DNA from: Anaerolineales bacterium | GTDB lineage: Bacteria; Chloroflexota; Anaerolineae; Anaerolineales; UBA4823 | NCBI GenBank assembly: GCA_020060465.1 | Contig: JAGVAD010000008.1 | Span: forward strand, 33,048 to 97,047 | Length of the DNA: 64,000 nt | Reading direction: 5' to 3' | In this document: one piece after another, positions 32,897 to 44,542 of the stretch | Numbering within the stretch: position 1 is the first letter of the stretch | How the letters are laid out: every line of letters begins with the position of its first letter | Made by a program: the position numbers and the translations under genes | Notes under the pieces: generated by a model | The model's input: only the letters and a program-made list of their open reading frames with translations | Database searches by the model: none | Told to the model about the DNA's origin: nothing

Positions 32897-35830
32897 ATGA
32901 CTGCTCAATATGGTTTTGAGTTATTGCGAGAACAGAAAATCGCGGAGATTAACACCCTTGCCCGCCATTATCGGCACATAAAAACCGGCGCACAATTGCT
33001 GTCGCTGGAAAATGACGATGAGAACAAGGTCTTTGGCATTACCTTTCGCACCCCGCCACCCGATTCGACCGGCGTCGCTCATATCATGGAACACGCGGTT
33101 TTGTGCGGCTCGCGCAAATATCGGGTGAAAGAGCCTTTTGTGGAATTGATCAAAGGGTCGCTGAACACATTTCTCAACGCGTTCACCTATCCAGATAAGA
33201 CCTGTTATCCGGTGGCAAGTCAGAATCTGCAAGATTTCTACAACCTGATTGATGTTTATATGGACGCGGTGTTCCACCCCCTGATTCCACCGCATATCTT
33301 ACAGCAGGAAGGCTGGCACTATGAACTGGAAAGCCCAGAGGCACCTCTCACATACAAGGGCGTAGTCTTCAACGAAATGAAAGGGGCGTATTCCAACCCG
33401 GATGATCTGTTGGGCGATCGGGCGCGACAATCGCTGTTCCCCGACACCATCTACAGCGTCGATTCGGGCGGCGATCCGCGTCATATTCCCGAATTGACCT
33501 ATGAGCAGTTCAAAGCCTTTCATGAGAAATACTACCATCCCTCCAACGCCCGCATCTGGTTTTATGGAGACGACGACCCGCAGGAGCGCCTGCGCCGCAT
33601 GGACACTTATTTGAGTGAATTCGACGCCATCTCGGTTGACTCGAACATCCCTCTACAAAGGCCTTTCAACCAGCCGCAGCGCTTCGTCGTTACTTTCGAC
33701 CCTGGCGAAGATCCAGCCAGCAACAAAGCGCGGTTGGTGATGAACTGGTTGCTGCCAGAAACCAGCGATGCGCAAACCCTGTTGGCATTGAACATCCTGG
33801 CGCACATCCTGCTGGGTACACCGGCCGCGCCGCTGCGCAAAGCCTTGATCGATTCGGGTTTGGGCGAAGATTTGGCTGGCGTGGGATTGGAAGATGAAAT
33901 CCGCCAGGCATACTTCTCCACCGGTTTAAAGGGGCTGGCTGTGAACCCCGACTATAGCCCGGCAAAAGGTAATGAGGTCGAAGCGCTAATCCTGAACACG
34001 CTGCACAGACTGGCTCAGGAGGGCATAGATGCGAACACCGTGGCGGCGTCTATGAACACGATTGAGTTTCGCCTGCGCGAGAACAACACCGGCGCGTTTC
34101 CGCGCGGTCTGCTGCTGATGCTGCGCTCGTTGAGCGCGTGGCTCTATGACAACGACCCCCTTGCACCGCTGGCGTTTGAAGCGCCTTTGAACGAGATCAA
34201 GCGCCGTATCGCCAGCGGCGAACGATATTTCGAGACATTGATCCAGAAATATTTTCTGGACAACCTGCATCGCACCACGCTGGTTTTACAACCCGAACCG
34301 GGGAAAAATCAGCGCGATGAACAAGCTGAAAAAGAGCGTCTGGCAATCGTGCGCCAGTCCATGAGCCCGGATGAAATCCTGAAAATCGCCGAAGAAGCGC
34401 AGCGCCTCAAAGAATTGCAAGAGACGCCCGATTCCCCCGAAGCGCTGTCGGCCATTCCACGCCTGACGTTGAACGACCTGGATCGGCAAAACAAGCTTAT
34501 TCCGTTAGCCGTATCCGAACTGGAAGGCTGCCCGATTTTGTATCACGACCTGTTCACCAACGGCATCGTTTATCTCGATTTAGGCTTCGATCTGAGCGTT
34601 GTTCCACAGGAATTGTTGCCCTACGTTCCCCTGTTCGGACGAGCGCTGCTCGAAATGGGCACCGAGAAGGAGGATTTTGTGCGCTTTTTGCAGCGCATCG
34701 GCCGTTATACGGGCGGCATCCACTCTTCTTCATTCGCTTCGATGGTGCGCAATTCGTCGCAAAGCACAACCTGGTTGATGCTGCGCGGCAAAGCCACGCT
34801 GGAACAGGCGCCGGAAATGCTGGCTATCTTGCGGGATGCGCTGTTGAGCGCGTGCCTGGATAACCCCGAACGCTTCCGTCAGATGGTGTTAGAAGAAAAA
34901 GCGGACAAAGAAGCTGCGCTGGTGCCTGCTGGTCACCGCGTGGTCAATTTGCGGTTGCGATCTTTCTTCAACCCCGCCGACTGGCTGGACGAACAAATGT
35001 ATGGCATTAGCTCGCTCTTCTTCGTGCGCGAACTGGCATCGGCGATTGAGAAAGATTGGCGCGGGGTATTGGAGAAATTAGAAAGGCTGCGCAGTATTCT
35101 GTTGACTCGCACGGCGGCATTATGCAATGTCACACTAAACGCGGATGGCTGGGTTACTTTCCAGCCGCAACTGGCGGATTTCTTGCGTCAGTTGCCCACC
35201 TTCCAGTCGCCGCGCCAGGTGTGGGGGCAAGCGAACGGGGCGCGATCGGAGGGGTTGCAAATCCCCGCTCAGGTGAACTTTGTAGGCAAAGGTGCGGATC
35301 TTTATCGGCTGGGCTATGAGCCGGATGGTTCGGCGGATGTGATCCTCAACTATCTACGCACCACCTGGTTGTGGGAAAAGATCAGAGTGCAGGGCGGGGC
35401 GTATGGCGCTTTTTGCGCCTTCAACCACCGTTCGGGCGTGTTTACTTATCTTTCCTATCGCGACCCAAACCTGCTGGAAACGTTGGCGAACTTCGACGCC
35501 GCTGCTGGATTCCTGCGCAAGCTGGATTTGAGCCAGGACGAGCTGACCAAGAGCATCATCGGCGCCATTGGCGATATGGACGCATACCAGCTCCCGGACG
35601 CCAAAGGTTACAGCTCAATGGCGCGTTACCTGGCTGGCGATAGCGATGAAAGCCGCCAACTGTGGCGGGAACAAATCCTCGCCACCACAGCGGAGGATTT
35701 TCATCGTTTTGGCGAAGTGTTGGAAGCCTTAAACGAACAAGGGCGGGTGGTCGTGTTGGGGTCGCCGGAAGCAATCGCACAGGCAAACGCGAGAAACGGC
35801 GAATGGCTGGAGATCAAAAAAATCCTATGA
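32897..35830 (+). CDS. M16C insulinase-family metallopeptidase (presequence-protease type)
   Basis: 977 residues, the length of PreP/Cym1-type proteases. The inverted zinc motif HIMEH lies at residues 62-66, followed by LCGSRKYRVKEPFVELIKGS and FLNAFTYPDKTCYPVAS, both hallmarks of subfamily M16C. The second half is the catalytically silent partner domain. No signal peptide, so it probably degrades short unstructured peptides in the cytoplasm. The gene interrupts the molybdenum-hydroxylase cluster between the FAD and Mo subunits. Spacing (55 bases before, 10 after) suggests cotranscription, but a functional link is not evident. Confidence 0.93.
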   Translation: MTAQYGFELLREQKIAEINTLARHYRHIKTGAQLLSLENDDENKVFGITFRTPPPDSTGVAHIMEHAVLCGSRKYRVKEPFVELIKGSLNTFLNAFTYPDKTCYPVASQNLQDFYNLIDVYMDAVFHPLIPPHILQQEGWHYELESPEAPLTYKGVVFNEMKGAYSNPDDLLGDRARQSLFPDTIYSVDSGGDPRHIPELTYEQFKAFHEKYYHPSNARIWFYGDDDPQERLRRMDTYLSEFDAISVDSNIPLQRPFNQPQRFVVTFDPGEDPASNKARLVMNWLLPETSDAQTLLALNILAHILLGTPAAPLRKALIDSGLGEDLAGVGLEDEIRQAYFSTGLKGLAVNPDYSPAKGNEVEALILNTLHRLAQEGIDANTVAASMNTIEFRLRENNTGAFPRGLLLMLRSLSAWLYDNDPLAPLAFEAPLNEIKRRIASGERYFETLIQKYFLDNLHRTTLVLQPEPGKNQRDEQAEKERLAIVRQSMSPDEILKIAEEAQRLKELQETPDSPEALSAIPRLTLNDLDRQNKLIPLAVSELEGCPILYHDLFTNGIVYLDLGFDLSVVPQELLPYVPLFGRALLEMGTEKEDFVRFLQRIGRYTGGIHSSSFASMVRNSSQSTTWLMLRGKATLEQAPEMLAILRDALLSACLDNPERFRQMVLEEKADKEAALVPAGHRVVNLRLRSFFNPADWLDEQMYGISSLFFVRELASAIEKDWRGVLEKLERLRSILLTRTAALCNVTLNADGWVTFQPQLADFLRQLPTFQSPRQVWGQANGARSEGLQIPAQVNFVGKGADLYRLGYEPDGSADVILNYLRTTWLWEKIRVQGGAYGAFCAFNHRSGVFTYLSYRDPNLLETLANFDAAAGFLRKLDLSQDELTKSIIGAIGDMDAYQLPDAKGYSSMARYLAGDSDESRQLWREQILATTAEDFHRFGEVLEALNEQGRVVVLGSPEAIAQANARNGEWLEIKKIL

Positions 35831-35840
35831 AAGGGGTTCT

Positions 35841-38800
35841 ATGATACGAAACCTGTATATCAACGGGGCGGAACACGAAATCACAATTGCGCCCGGCGAA
35901 ACGCTGCTGACGGTCTTGCGCCGCCTGGGGTATTATGGCGTCAAACACGGCTGCGAAAGCGGCGAGTGCGGGGCGTGCGCCGTCTTGTTGGACGGCAAGC
36001 CGGTCAATTCATGCGTGATGCTGGCCGCTCAGGCAGAAGGTCACCGAATCGAGACCATTGAAGCGGTAGGACAACACCCCCAGCAAGGATGGAAGCTTAC
36101 CCCGGGCCTGCATCCGCTGCAACAGGCTTTTGTGGAAAGCGGCGCTATCCAATGCGGCTATTGCACGCCAGCGCAGATCCTGGCTGCCAAACAATTGTTG
36201 GAACGCAACCCCAACCCAAGCGAGGCAGAAGTGAGAGACGCTCTCTCCGGCGTGCTATGCCGCTGCACGGGGTATCTCAAGCCGGTGCAGGCGGTGTTGC
36301 GGGCGGCGGCGATCCTGCGCGGAGAAGAAGTGGCGCCTGTTGAAGCCCCAGAGAGTGGGGGACCCATCCCGGCGCCGGCGGAATGGCTAAGCCCCGAAGG
36401 CGGCGAAAGCGACCTCGCAGAAGGGCTTACAGAACCAACCTTCGAACCACCCGCGGGCTCGACCGGGGTTGCGACCCACACCCGCCTGATGCCGCGCATC
36501 CAGATCACGCCGCAAGCCGAAGCCTATCGCAGCGTGGGCAAGCCGGAGAAGAAAGTGGATGCGGTAAAGCTGGCGCAGGGCAAACCCGCTTTCGCCGCCG
36601 ATTTCGAGAAGCGGGATATGCTGGTCGCCAAAGTGCTGCACAGCCCGGTGGCACATGCCCGCATTAAACGAATAGATGCCAGCCGCGCCCGCCAACTGCC
36701 CGGCGTGGCGGCAGTGCTCACCTGGCAAGATATACCGCGGGTGGTCTATTCCACAGCCGGACAGTCGGATCCAATTCCCGGCCCACTGGATACATTTTCT
36801 CTGGATTATAAAGTGCGGTATGTGGGCGATCGCGTGGCTTTTGTGGCCGCCGAGACGGAAGCGATCGCCGAGAAGGCTTTGGAGCTCATCGAAGTGGAGT
36901 ATGAACCGCTGCCGGAATTGTTCGATCCTGCTGAAGCGATGCAGCCTGGCGCGCCGATTTTGCACGACGAGCCGGAATACGTCAATTTCGGCGAGTCGGA
37001 CCCCAAGCGCAATCTAGCGGCGCATATTCACATTGATATTGGCGATGTAGAGAAAGGCTTCAAAGAAGCAGATTATATTTTCGAGGGCGACTACGAAGTG
37101 CCCAAAGTGCAACAGGCGCACATCGAGCCGCACGTGGTGATAACCTATTGGGATGAGGATGACCGGCTGGTGATTCGAACCAGCACGCAAGTGCCTTTTC
37201 ATGCGCGCCGCATCCTGGCGCCGGTGCTGAATCTGCCGGTCAAACGCATTCGGGTAATCAAGCCGCGCATCGGCGGCGGGTTCGGCAGCAAACAAGAAGT
37301 GATGGTAGAAGATGTGGCTGCCCATCTGACCATCGCCACCGGCAGGCCGGTGATCTATGAGTATACGCGAGAAGAGGAATTCATCGCCGGGCGCTCACGG
37401 CATCCCATGCGCGTTCATTTGAAGACCGGCGTAAAGAAGGACGGCACCATCACCGCCAATGCCATGCGCGTGCTCACCGACACCGGTGCGTATGGCTGCC
37501 ATGCGCTGACCGTAACCGGAAACACGGGGCATAAATCTATGGCGCTGTATGTGGGCGATGGGCCTTACCGCAAAGCGCCCAATATCCAGTTTATCGCGGA
37601 TGTGGTTTATACGAATCACCCACCGGCAGGGGCGTACCGCGGCTACGGCGTTCCGCAAGGTTACTGGCCGCTGGAGCGGCACATGGAGAAGATCGCCCGC
37701 AAACTGGGCCTGGATCCGCTGGAATTCCGCCTGAAAAACGCCCTGCGTGCCGGCGAGCTGCATCCGTTCAGCACGGCGTGGAGCGAAGGCCGCGAACCGC
37801 GCCCGGAGATCATCGAGACTTGCGCTCTGGAGGAGTGCGTCCGCCAGGGCAAAGCAGTGATTGGTTGGGATCAGAAATATGGCCGCGAAGAGTGGCATCA
37901 GGTGCCCGGAAAACCCCATTTGCGTCGCGGCATTGGCGCGGCGCTGGTGATGCAAGGCACAGCAATCCCCTATCTGGATATGGGTGGGGCAAGCATTAAG
38001 ATGAACGACGACGGATCGTTCAATCTCTTGATCGGGGCTACGGATCTGGGCACCGGCTCGGATACTGTTTTAGCGCAGATGGCGGCGGAATTGCTGGGTG
38101 CGCCGGTGGAGGATGTGATCGTCTATTCTTCTGACACCGACTTTACCCCGTTCGACAAAGGCGCTTACGCCTCCAGCACCACTTACATCTCTGGCGCGGC
38201 GGTGGCGCAGGCGGCTGCGCGAGTGGCAGAACGAATTCGACAGAGGGCGGCAGCCATGTTGAACGCGCGGGATAAAGGTTTACCCCCGATCAGCCCTGAG
38301 GAAATTCGTCTGGCAAACCGCCATGCCATAGCGCCGGATGGGCGTTCGGTCACCCTGGCTGAGGTCGCCCATAATGCTTTGCACCACGAAAACCAGGAAC
38401 AAATCATGGCGACGGCATCCTATATGTCGCCCGTCTCGCCGCCGCCCTTCGCCGCCCAATTTGCAGAAGTGACGGTGGATGTTCAAACCGGTCAGGTGGT
38501 GGTGGATCGGTTAGTGATGGCTGTGGATTCGGGCGTCATCGTCAATCCCCTCACTGCCTCTGGTCAGGTGGAAGGCGGGATGACCCAGGCGCTGGGCTAT
38601 GCGGTTTGCGAGGAAATGCGGTATGATGAGAGAGGACGCGCCCGCGAGCGCGATTTGCGCGACTATCATATTTTCCAGGCCCACGAGATGCCGCAATTAG
38701 AGACGATTTTTGTAGAAACATTTGAGCCCTCGCACCCCTTCGGCGTGAAAGCGGTCGCCGAAATTCCTATGGATGGGGTCGCACCGGCGGTGGGCAACGC

Positions 38801-38885
38801 GGTCTTGGATGCATGCGGCGCGCAGGTGGATAACAATCCGATTACGCCGGAAAAGGTTTGGAGAGCTTTGAAGCCTCAGGAGTAG
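35841..38885 (+). CDS. molybdenum hydroxylase, fused [2Fe-2S] and Mo-cofactor subunit
   Basis: 1014 residues. Residues 1-160 are the iron-sulfur subunit: plant-type cluster CESGECGACAVLLDG (Cys38, 43, 46, with Cys58) and the second cluster CGYCTP...CRCTGY. A ~70-residue acidic/Pro-rich linker follows. Residues ~230-1014 are the Mo-pterin domains: GKPAFAADFEK, QQAHIEPHVVI, IGGGFGSKQEV, HPPAGAYRGYG, and the C-terminal VKAVAEIPMDG with the Glu expected to be catalytic. It hydroxylates an aldehyde or N-heterocycle using water. The substrate cannot be read. It pairs with the FAD protein at 32065. Confidence 0.92.
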   Translation: MIRNLYINGAEHEITIAPGETLLTVLRRLGYYGVKHGCESGECGACAVLLDGKPVNSCVMLAAQAEGHRIETIEAVGQHPQQGWKLTPGLHPLQQAFVESGAIQCGYCTPAQILAAKQLLERNPNPSEAEVRDALSGVLCRCTGYLKPVQAVLRAAAILRGEEVAPVEAPESGGPIPAPAEWLSPEGGESDLAEGLTEPTFEPPAGSTGVATHTRLMPRIQITPQAEAYRSVGKPEKKVDAVKLAQGKPAFAADFEKRDMLVAKVLHSPVAHARIKRIDASRARQLPGVAAVLTWQDIPRVVYSTAGQSDPIPGPLDTFSLDYKVRYVGDRVAFVAAETEAIAEKALELIEVEYEPLPELFDPAEAMQPGAPILHDEPEYVNFGESDPKRNLAAHIHIDIGDVEKGFKEADYIFEGDYEVPKVQQAHIEPHVVITYWDEDDRLVIRTSTQVPFHARRILAPVLNLPVKRIRVIKPRIGGGFGSKQEVMVEDVAAHLTIATGRPVIYEYTREEEFIAGRSRHPMRVHLKTGVKKDGTITANAMRVLTDTGAYGCHALTVTGNTGHKSMALYVGDGPYRKAPNIQFIADVVYTNHPPAGAYRGYGVPQGYWPLERHMEKIARKLGLDPLEFRLKNALRAGELHPFSTAWSEGREPRPEIIETCALEECVRQGKAVIGWDQKYGREEWHQVPGKPHLRRGIGAALVMQGTAIPYLDMGGASIKMNDDGSFNLLIGATDLGTGSDTVLAQMAAELLGAPVEDVIVYSSDTDFTPFDKGAYASSTTYISGAAVAQAAARVAERIRQRAAAMLNARDKGLPPISPEEIRLANRHAIAPDGRSVTLAEVAHNALHHENQEQIMATASYMSPVSPPPFAAQFAEVTVDVQTGQVVVDRLVMAVDSGVIVNPLTASGQVEGGMTQALGYAVCEEMRYDERGRARERDLRDYHIFQAHEMPQLETIFVETFEPSHPFGVKAVAEIPMDGVAPAVGNAVLDACGAQVDNNPITPEKVWRALKPQE

Positions 38886-38918
38886 ACACTCAGGAAACGC
38901 TCTCAGGGTGAATATTCT

Positions 38919-40265
38919 ATGACTACCACCTATGTCATCGGCCATGTGAATCCGGACACCGACTCAATCGCCGCCGCGCTGGGCTACGCCTGGTTGCTGC
39001 GCGAGCGGGATGGAGAAGAGGTCATCGCCGCCAGAGCCGGCCCAACCAATCCACAGACCACCTGGGTGCTTAAGCGCCTGGGGTTGGAACCGCCGGTGCT
39101 GTTGACAGACGCCTCCCCTCGCTTCGAGGCAGTGACGCGGCGGTTGGACACCACCGCACCGCAAAGCCCACTGCGCGAGGCGTGGCCGATCCTCAACCGC
39201 ACAGGCGGCATCGCCCCACTGGTGAACCCGGAGGACGGCAAACCTGTTGGCATGATCACCGGGGTAAGCCTGTTCAACCTCTTGGTGCGGCACGTTGGCC
39301 CGCATCCACGTCGGCAAGAGAAGCGCATCGCAGAGATTCTGGACTTGCCCTGCCACGAAGCCTGCGATAGCTCTGTGCCGCGCTTTCAAGCTAGCACACG
39401 CATCCGCGACGTCATCAACCGCATTCTGCGCGAAGAGCACAATGACTTTCTCATCGTGGATGAGAAAGGCGCGTATGTGGGGGTGACACACCAGCGAGAT
39501 GTGTTGAACCCGCCGCGCTTACGCCTCATCCTGGTAGATCACAACGAGCCCGGTCAGGCGCTGGGAGCGATCGAAGAAGCGGAATTGATCGAAATCCTGG
39601 ATCATCACCGGCTGGGAAATATGTCCACCCACGCTCCAATTCGCTTTTCGGTGGATGTGGTCGGCAGCACCAGCACACTGGTTTCAGAACGCATCGAAGA
39701 GGCCGGGTTGAGCGCGCCGCCGGCATTGGCAGGACTGATGTTGGCCGGCTTGCTCTCGGACACATTGATCCTGACTTCGCCGACAACCACAGAGCGCGAT
39801 CGGCGGGCGGCAGAGCGGTTAGGGCGCTGGGCATTGATACGCAATGGGCCGTTAGCTGGTGAAACTATCCAGACTTATGGGCAGCAAGTGTTGAGCGCTG
39901 GGGCCGGACTGGCCACACGCGACCCCATGGAAATCGTCAGCACCGACTTGAAGTTATACGAGGCGGGCGGCTATCAATTCATTATCGCCCAGGCCGAAGT
40001 AACTGACTTGCGACAATTGGATGAACATCTGGAGGCGCTTACAGCCGCTCTGGAGGAATTGCGCCAGCAGCGCGGGGTTGACTTTGCCATGCTCATGGTC
40101 ACCGACGTGGTGGATAACATCAGCCGGTTGGTGCTGGTCAAAGCGCCGCCCATGCTGGATGATCTGCCCTACCCGCGCCAACCAGACGACACGCGGCTGG
40201 CGCCCGGCGTGGTTTCGCGCAAGAAACAACTTTTACCGGTTGTTTTGGGTCTATTGGAGGAATAA
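38919..40265 (+). CDS. ppaC: family II (Mn-dependent) inorganic pyrophosphatase with CBS domains
   Basis: 448 residues. DHH-superfamily pyrophosphatase: VIGHVNPDTDSIAAAL (His/Asp ligands) at the N-terminus, LVDHNEPGQ and EILDHHRLG (DHH motif) after the insert, and the DHHA2 domain ending in SRKKQLLP, the substrate-binding signature. Between about residues 70 and 190 lies a CBS-domain insert (IAPLVNPEDGKPVGMITG, NDFLIVDEKGAYVGV), so adenine nucleotides probably regulate it. No DRTGG domain is evident. It abuts xdhC (the TAA ends one base before its ATG). Confidence 0.92.
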   Translation: MTTTYVIGHVNPDTDSIAAALGYAWLLRERDGEEVIAARAGPTNPQTTWVLKRLGLEPPVLLTDASPRFEAVTRRLDTTAPQSPLREAWPILNRTGGIAPLVNPEDGKPVGMITGVSLFNLLVRHVGPHPRRQEKRIAEILDLPCHEACDSSVPRFQASTRIRDVINRILREEHNDFLIVDEKGAYVGVTHQRDVLNPPRLRLILVDHNEPGQALGAIEEAELIEILDHHRLGNMSTHAPIRFSVDVVGSTSTLVSERIEEAGLSAPPALAGLMLAGLLSDTLILTSPTTTERDRRAAERLGRWALIRNGPLAGETIQTYGQQVLSAGAGLATRDPMEIVSTDLKLYEAGGYQFIIAQAEVTDLRQLDEHLEALTAALEELRQQRGVDFAMLMVTDVVDNISRLVLVKAPPMLDDLPYPRQPDDTRLAPGVVSRKKQLLPVVLGLLEE

Positions 40266-41111
40266 ATGAGATCGGTTTTTCAAGCCCTGGTGGAATTGGA
40301 AGCCAGGAATGGAGCGGGCGCGCTGTGTATGGTGGTGCGCAGCAAAGGATCAACGCCGCGTCACACGGGAAGCAAGATGCTGGTGTACCCCGACGGCTCC
40401 ATCGTGGGGACGGTGGGCGGCGGCGAACTGGAGAATCGAGTGATCGCCGAAGCGCGGCAGGCAATCCTGGATGGACGCTCGCGCCTGTTGGAGTATGATC
40501 TTTCTGATCCGGCGCGCGGCGACCCGGGGGTATGCGGCGGACAGGTGGAGGTGTTCGTGGAACCAGTGTTACCCAAACCCACCCTGATAGTGATCGGCGC
40601 AGGGCATGTCGGCCGCGCGGTGGTTCACCTGGCAAAATGGCTCGGTTTCCGCGTGGTGGTTAATGATGATCGCGCAGAATTCTGCACCCCCGAAGCCACG
40701 CCGGAAGCCGATGACTATATCCTGGCTACAATGGCTGAACTGCCGCAGCGCCTGGAGATCACTCCGTGGACTTATCTGGTATTGACCACACGCGGCGTGA
40801 ATGTGGATGTGCAGGGATTACCAGCTTTGCTGGATACGCCGGCAGCCTATATTGGTTTGATTGGATCGCAGCGCCGCTGGGAAACAGCCAAAAAGCGTTT
40901 GCGCGAGCAGGGCGTCCCCGATGAAAAACTCGACCGTGTTCGCTCGCCGATTGGTTTGGAGCTAAACGCCGAGACGCCCGAAGAGATCGCTCTCAGCATC
41001 CTGGCGGAGATCGTTATGCTGCGTCAGGGCGGGGACGGCAAAGTGATGTCGGCGGCTCATGCAACAACCGCGGCGCGAGGCGAAAAAGCTCAGCGACCAA
41101 AAAACGGCTGA
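40266..41111 (+). CDS. xdhC: XdhC/CoxI family Mo-cofactor maturation factor
   Basis: 281 residues. XdhC binds and matures (sulfurates) the Mo cofactor before insertion into molybdenum hydroxylases. The N-terminal domain has VVRSKGSTPRHTGSKMLVY and GTVGGGELE. The C-terminal Rossmann domain has IGAGHVGRAVVHLAKWLGF, YLVLTTRGVNVD and YIGLIGSQRRWETAK. Both halves are complete. The gene stands between the two hydroxylase modules, so it could serve either. GGAGGAA overlaps the end of the pyrophosphatase gene. Confidence 0.92.
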   Translation: MRSVFQALVELEARNGAGALCMVVRSKGSTPRHTGSKMLVYPDGSIVGTVGGGELENRVIAEARQAILDGRSRLLEYDLSDPARGDPGVCGGQVEVFVEPVLPKPTLIVIGAGHVGRAVVHLAKWLGFRVVVNDDRAEFCTPEATPEADDYILATMAELPQRLEITPWTYLVLTTRGVNVDVQGLPALLDTPAAYIGLIGSQRRWETAKKRLREQGVPDEKLDRVRSPIGLELNAETPEEIALSILAEIVMLRQGGDGKVMSAAHATTAARGEKAQRPKNG

Positions 41112-41185
41112 AATCGTCCTGATAACATTGATCGTTGCGACAAAGCGTATCACTACATAGCACAATTCTATGGAGCTTGAAAACC

Positions 41186-42655
<1,470 letters not shown>

Positions 42656-42658
42656 AGA

Positions 42659-43048
42659 ATGGCAAAATATGGGAAACTCAGCCAGCAGGTCGCCCCGCCG
42701 CCGCGTCCCTGGCAGGTTCATCCGATCTGGCGAGGGATTGGTTGTCTGTTTGTGCTGATCGGGCCGGTGATAGCCTACGCAGCGGCGGATCTGCTGGTCA
42801 GGAGCAACATGGACGCGGGTTGGGTGCCAGCGCCGCCGGAGCTGATGCGCACCATCCGAATTCCGATGGTCAATATCCAGATCGAGCATGCCCTGGCCAA
42901 CCTGGCTCTGACCATTGTTTTGCTGTTGATTGGATTTTCGGTCATTATGGTCGTGTACGCGGTCGTGTATAGCATCCTGGGGCCGCCCCGTTATGGCCCA
43001 CTGGATTCGCCTCCCATACGGGATTCTTTGCCGCGCCGCAGACGCTAA
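42659..43048 (+). CDS. small membrane protein, unknown function
   Basis: 129 residues, ATG three bases after the previous stop with GGAGG overlapping it, so almost certainly cotranscribed. Two hydrophobic segments (about 28-47 and 82-107), a Pro-rich N-terminus and a basic C-terminus (PRRRR). I do not recognise a family. Its place at the end of the hydroxylase operon might suggest a membrane anchor for an electron acceptor, but nothing in the sequence shows a cofactor site. Confidence 0.75.
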   Translation: MAKYGKLSQQVAPPPRPWQVHPIWRGIGCLFVLIGPVIAYAAADLLVRSNMDAGWVPAPPELMRTIRIPMVNIQIEHALANLALTIVLLLIGFSVIMVVYAVVYSILGPPRYGPLDSPPIRDSLPRRRR

Positions 43049-43071
43049 TCGTCTTTGGGACGTTATCTCTT

Positions 43072-44493
43072 CTAATGCCAGCGCAAGCCATGCGGGTAGG
43101 CGTTCTTCAGCCTGCCCTGGCTGGCCTTGCCCCACCCCAAGGGAAACCCATCCACACCAACCAACGTCCAACCCTCGCCCCAATCCCAGGGAAGGGCTTC
43201 GCCGCGAAGATAAGAGAGTATCTCTGACGAGCTGACGGCGGCGTTAAACTGTTGTTTTGCCGCCTCAGAGCGCAGCCCCAGCGCCAGCGCATGTGAGGGT
43301 TCAAAGCGGCTTTCGCCGCCCCTGGCGCTCTTGATCGTCCCTAACCACCAACCCGGATGAACGATCTTCAACCCAGATAGCTGCAGGGCGGCGCGTGGGA
43401 TGGCGTATAACCGCGCCCCCACCCGCCGCACAACGCTCTCCAGGTCTCTCAGCGGATCGTCTGTTAGGAATTCATTGCAAAACTCGGAAAAAATCCGTCC
43501 CGCTTGTTCGGGTCTGCCAATGGATGGTCTTGGGGCGCGACGCCGAACAGGCAGCTGCTCTTCCCCTTCGCAGCAGCGGATCGCAGCAATGAAGTGCCCT
43601 TCGCCGGGAGAGTGATGCGGCCACAGGCGGATGGTTTTCTTCAGGTTTTCCAGGGGCGGCTCAACCCATTTGGCGCGCCCAGGCGAAAAACCTGGGTACG
43701 ATTGAATTTCAAGCAACTCGCAGCGCGGGTGTCTCGCCAGAAAGCTGGCAATCACCTGTTCGTTCTCGATTGGATTAAAAGTGCAGGTGGAATAGACCAA
43801 ACGCCCACCAGGACGCGTCAGGCGCAATGCATCTTCCAAAATTGCAGATTGACGCAGAGCGCAACTGCGCACCAGCCTCGGTGACCAGTCGCGGCGCGCC
43901 GCCTCGCTCTTGCGGAACATCCCCTCCCCTGAGCAAGGAGCGTCCACCAGAACGCGATCGAAGAAGCGCTCCAGGCGCTGGGCTAATCGCGTCGGCGTCT
44001 CATTGGTGATGATGGCGTTGCGCGCCCCCCAGCGCTCCAGGTTCTCCGCCAGTTCCCACACCCGCTGTGAGTGGCTCTCGTTGGCGACCAACAAAGCGCG
44101 ATCGCCCGTTAGCGAGACGATATGGGTGGATTTTCCCCCAGGCGCAGCGCACAAATCGAGAATGCGCTCGCCGGGTTGTGGATCGAGCGCCCGCGCCACC
44201 GCCATGGCGGAAGGTTCTTGTAAATAGTATAGACCAGCGGCATGATAGGGGTGTTTACCCGGCGGCGGGGCTACGAGCTCTGGCGTGGTCTCTAACAAAA
44301 ACCCCTCCGGCGACCAGGGCAGCGGCTCCAGGCGATAGGGCAGTCGGTTCCTCAGCGAGGGTGCTTCTATTTTTAGCGTATTGACGCGCAACCCTTGCCT
44401 GGCGGGAGCAGCGTAGCTTTGCAGCCAGGTCGGGTATTCATCTTCCAGCAGTTGTTGCATCTGCTCCAGGAAAAGCGGCGGTACATTTATCAT
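43072..44493 (-). CDS. rsmF: RsmF-type 16S rRNA m5C methyltransferase
   Basis: 473 residues. SAM-dependent RNA cytosine-C5 methyltransferase of the NOL1/NOP2/Sun family. Seen: LRVNTLK in the N-terminal domain, LDLCAAPGGKSTHI (SAM motif I), NAIITNETPTRLAQRL, the catalytic motif VDAPCSGEGMFRK, and STCTFNPIENEQV with the second active Cys. The C-terminal ~160 residues (LSGLKIVHPGWWLGTIK) match the extra RsmF domain rather than RsmB. Convergent with the preceding operon; the aminotransferase gene upstream is on the same strand, 49 bases away. Confidence 0.88.
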   Translation of the reverse strand: MINVPPLFLEQMQQLLEDEYPTWLQSYAAPARQGLRVNTLKIEAPSLRNRLPYRLEPLPWSPEGFLLETTPELVAPPPGKHPYHAAGLYYLQEPSAMAVARALDPQPGERILDLCAAPGGKSTHIVSLTGDRALLVANESHSQRVWELAENLERWGARNAIITNETPTRLAQRLERFFDRVLVDAPCSGEGMFRKSEAARRDWSPRLVRSCALRQSAILEDALRLTRPGGRLVYSTCTFNPIENEQVIASFLARHPRCELLEIQSYPGFSPGRAKWVEPPLENLKKTIRLWPHHSPGEGHFIAAIRCCEGEEQLPVRRRAPRPSIGRPEQAGRIFSEFCNEFLTDDPLRDLESVVRRVGARLYAIPRAALQLSGLKIVHPGWWLGTIKSARGGESRFEPSHALALGLRSEAAKQQFNAAVSSSEILSYLRGEALPWDWGEGWTLVGVDGFPLGWGKASQGRLKNAYPHGLRWH

Positions 44494-44542
44494 CGCGGCG
44501 AGAGCGTTTACGGAACTGGCTTTTCCTCGGCGCGCGGGGGTT

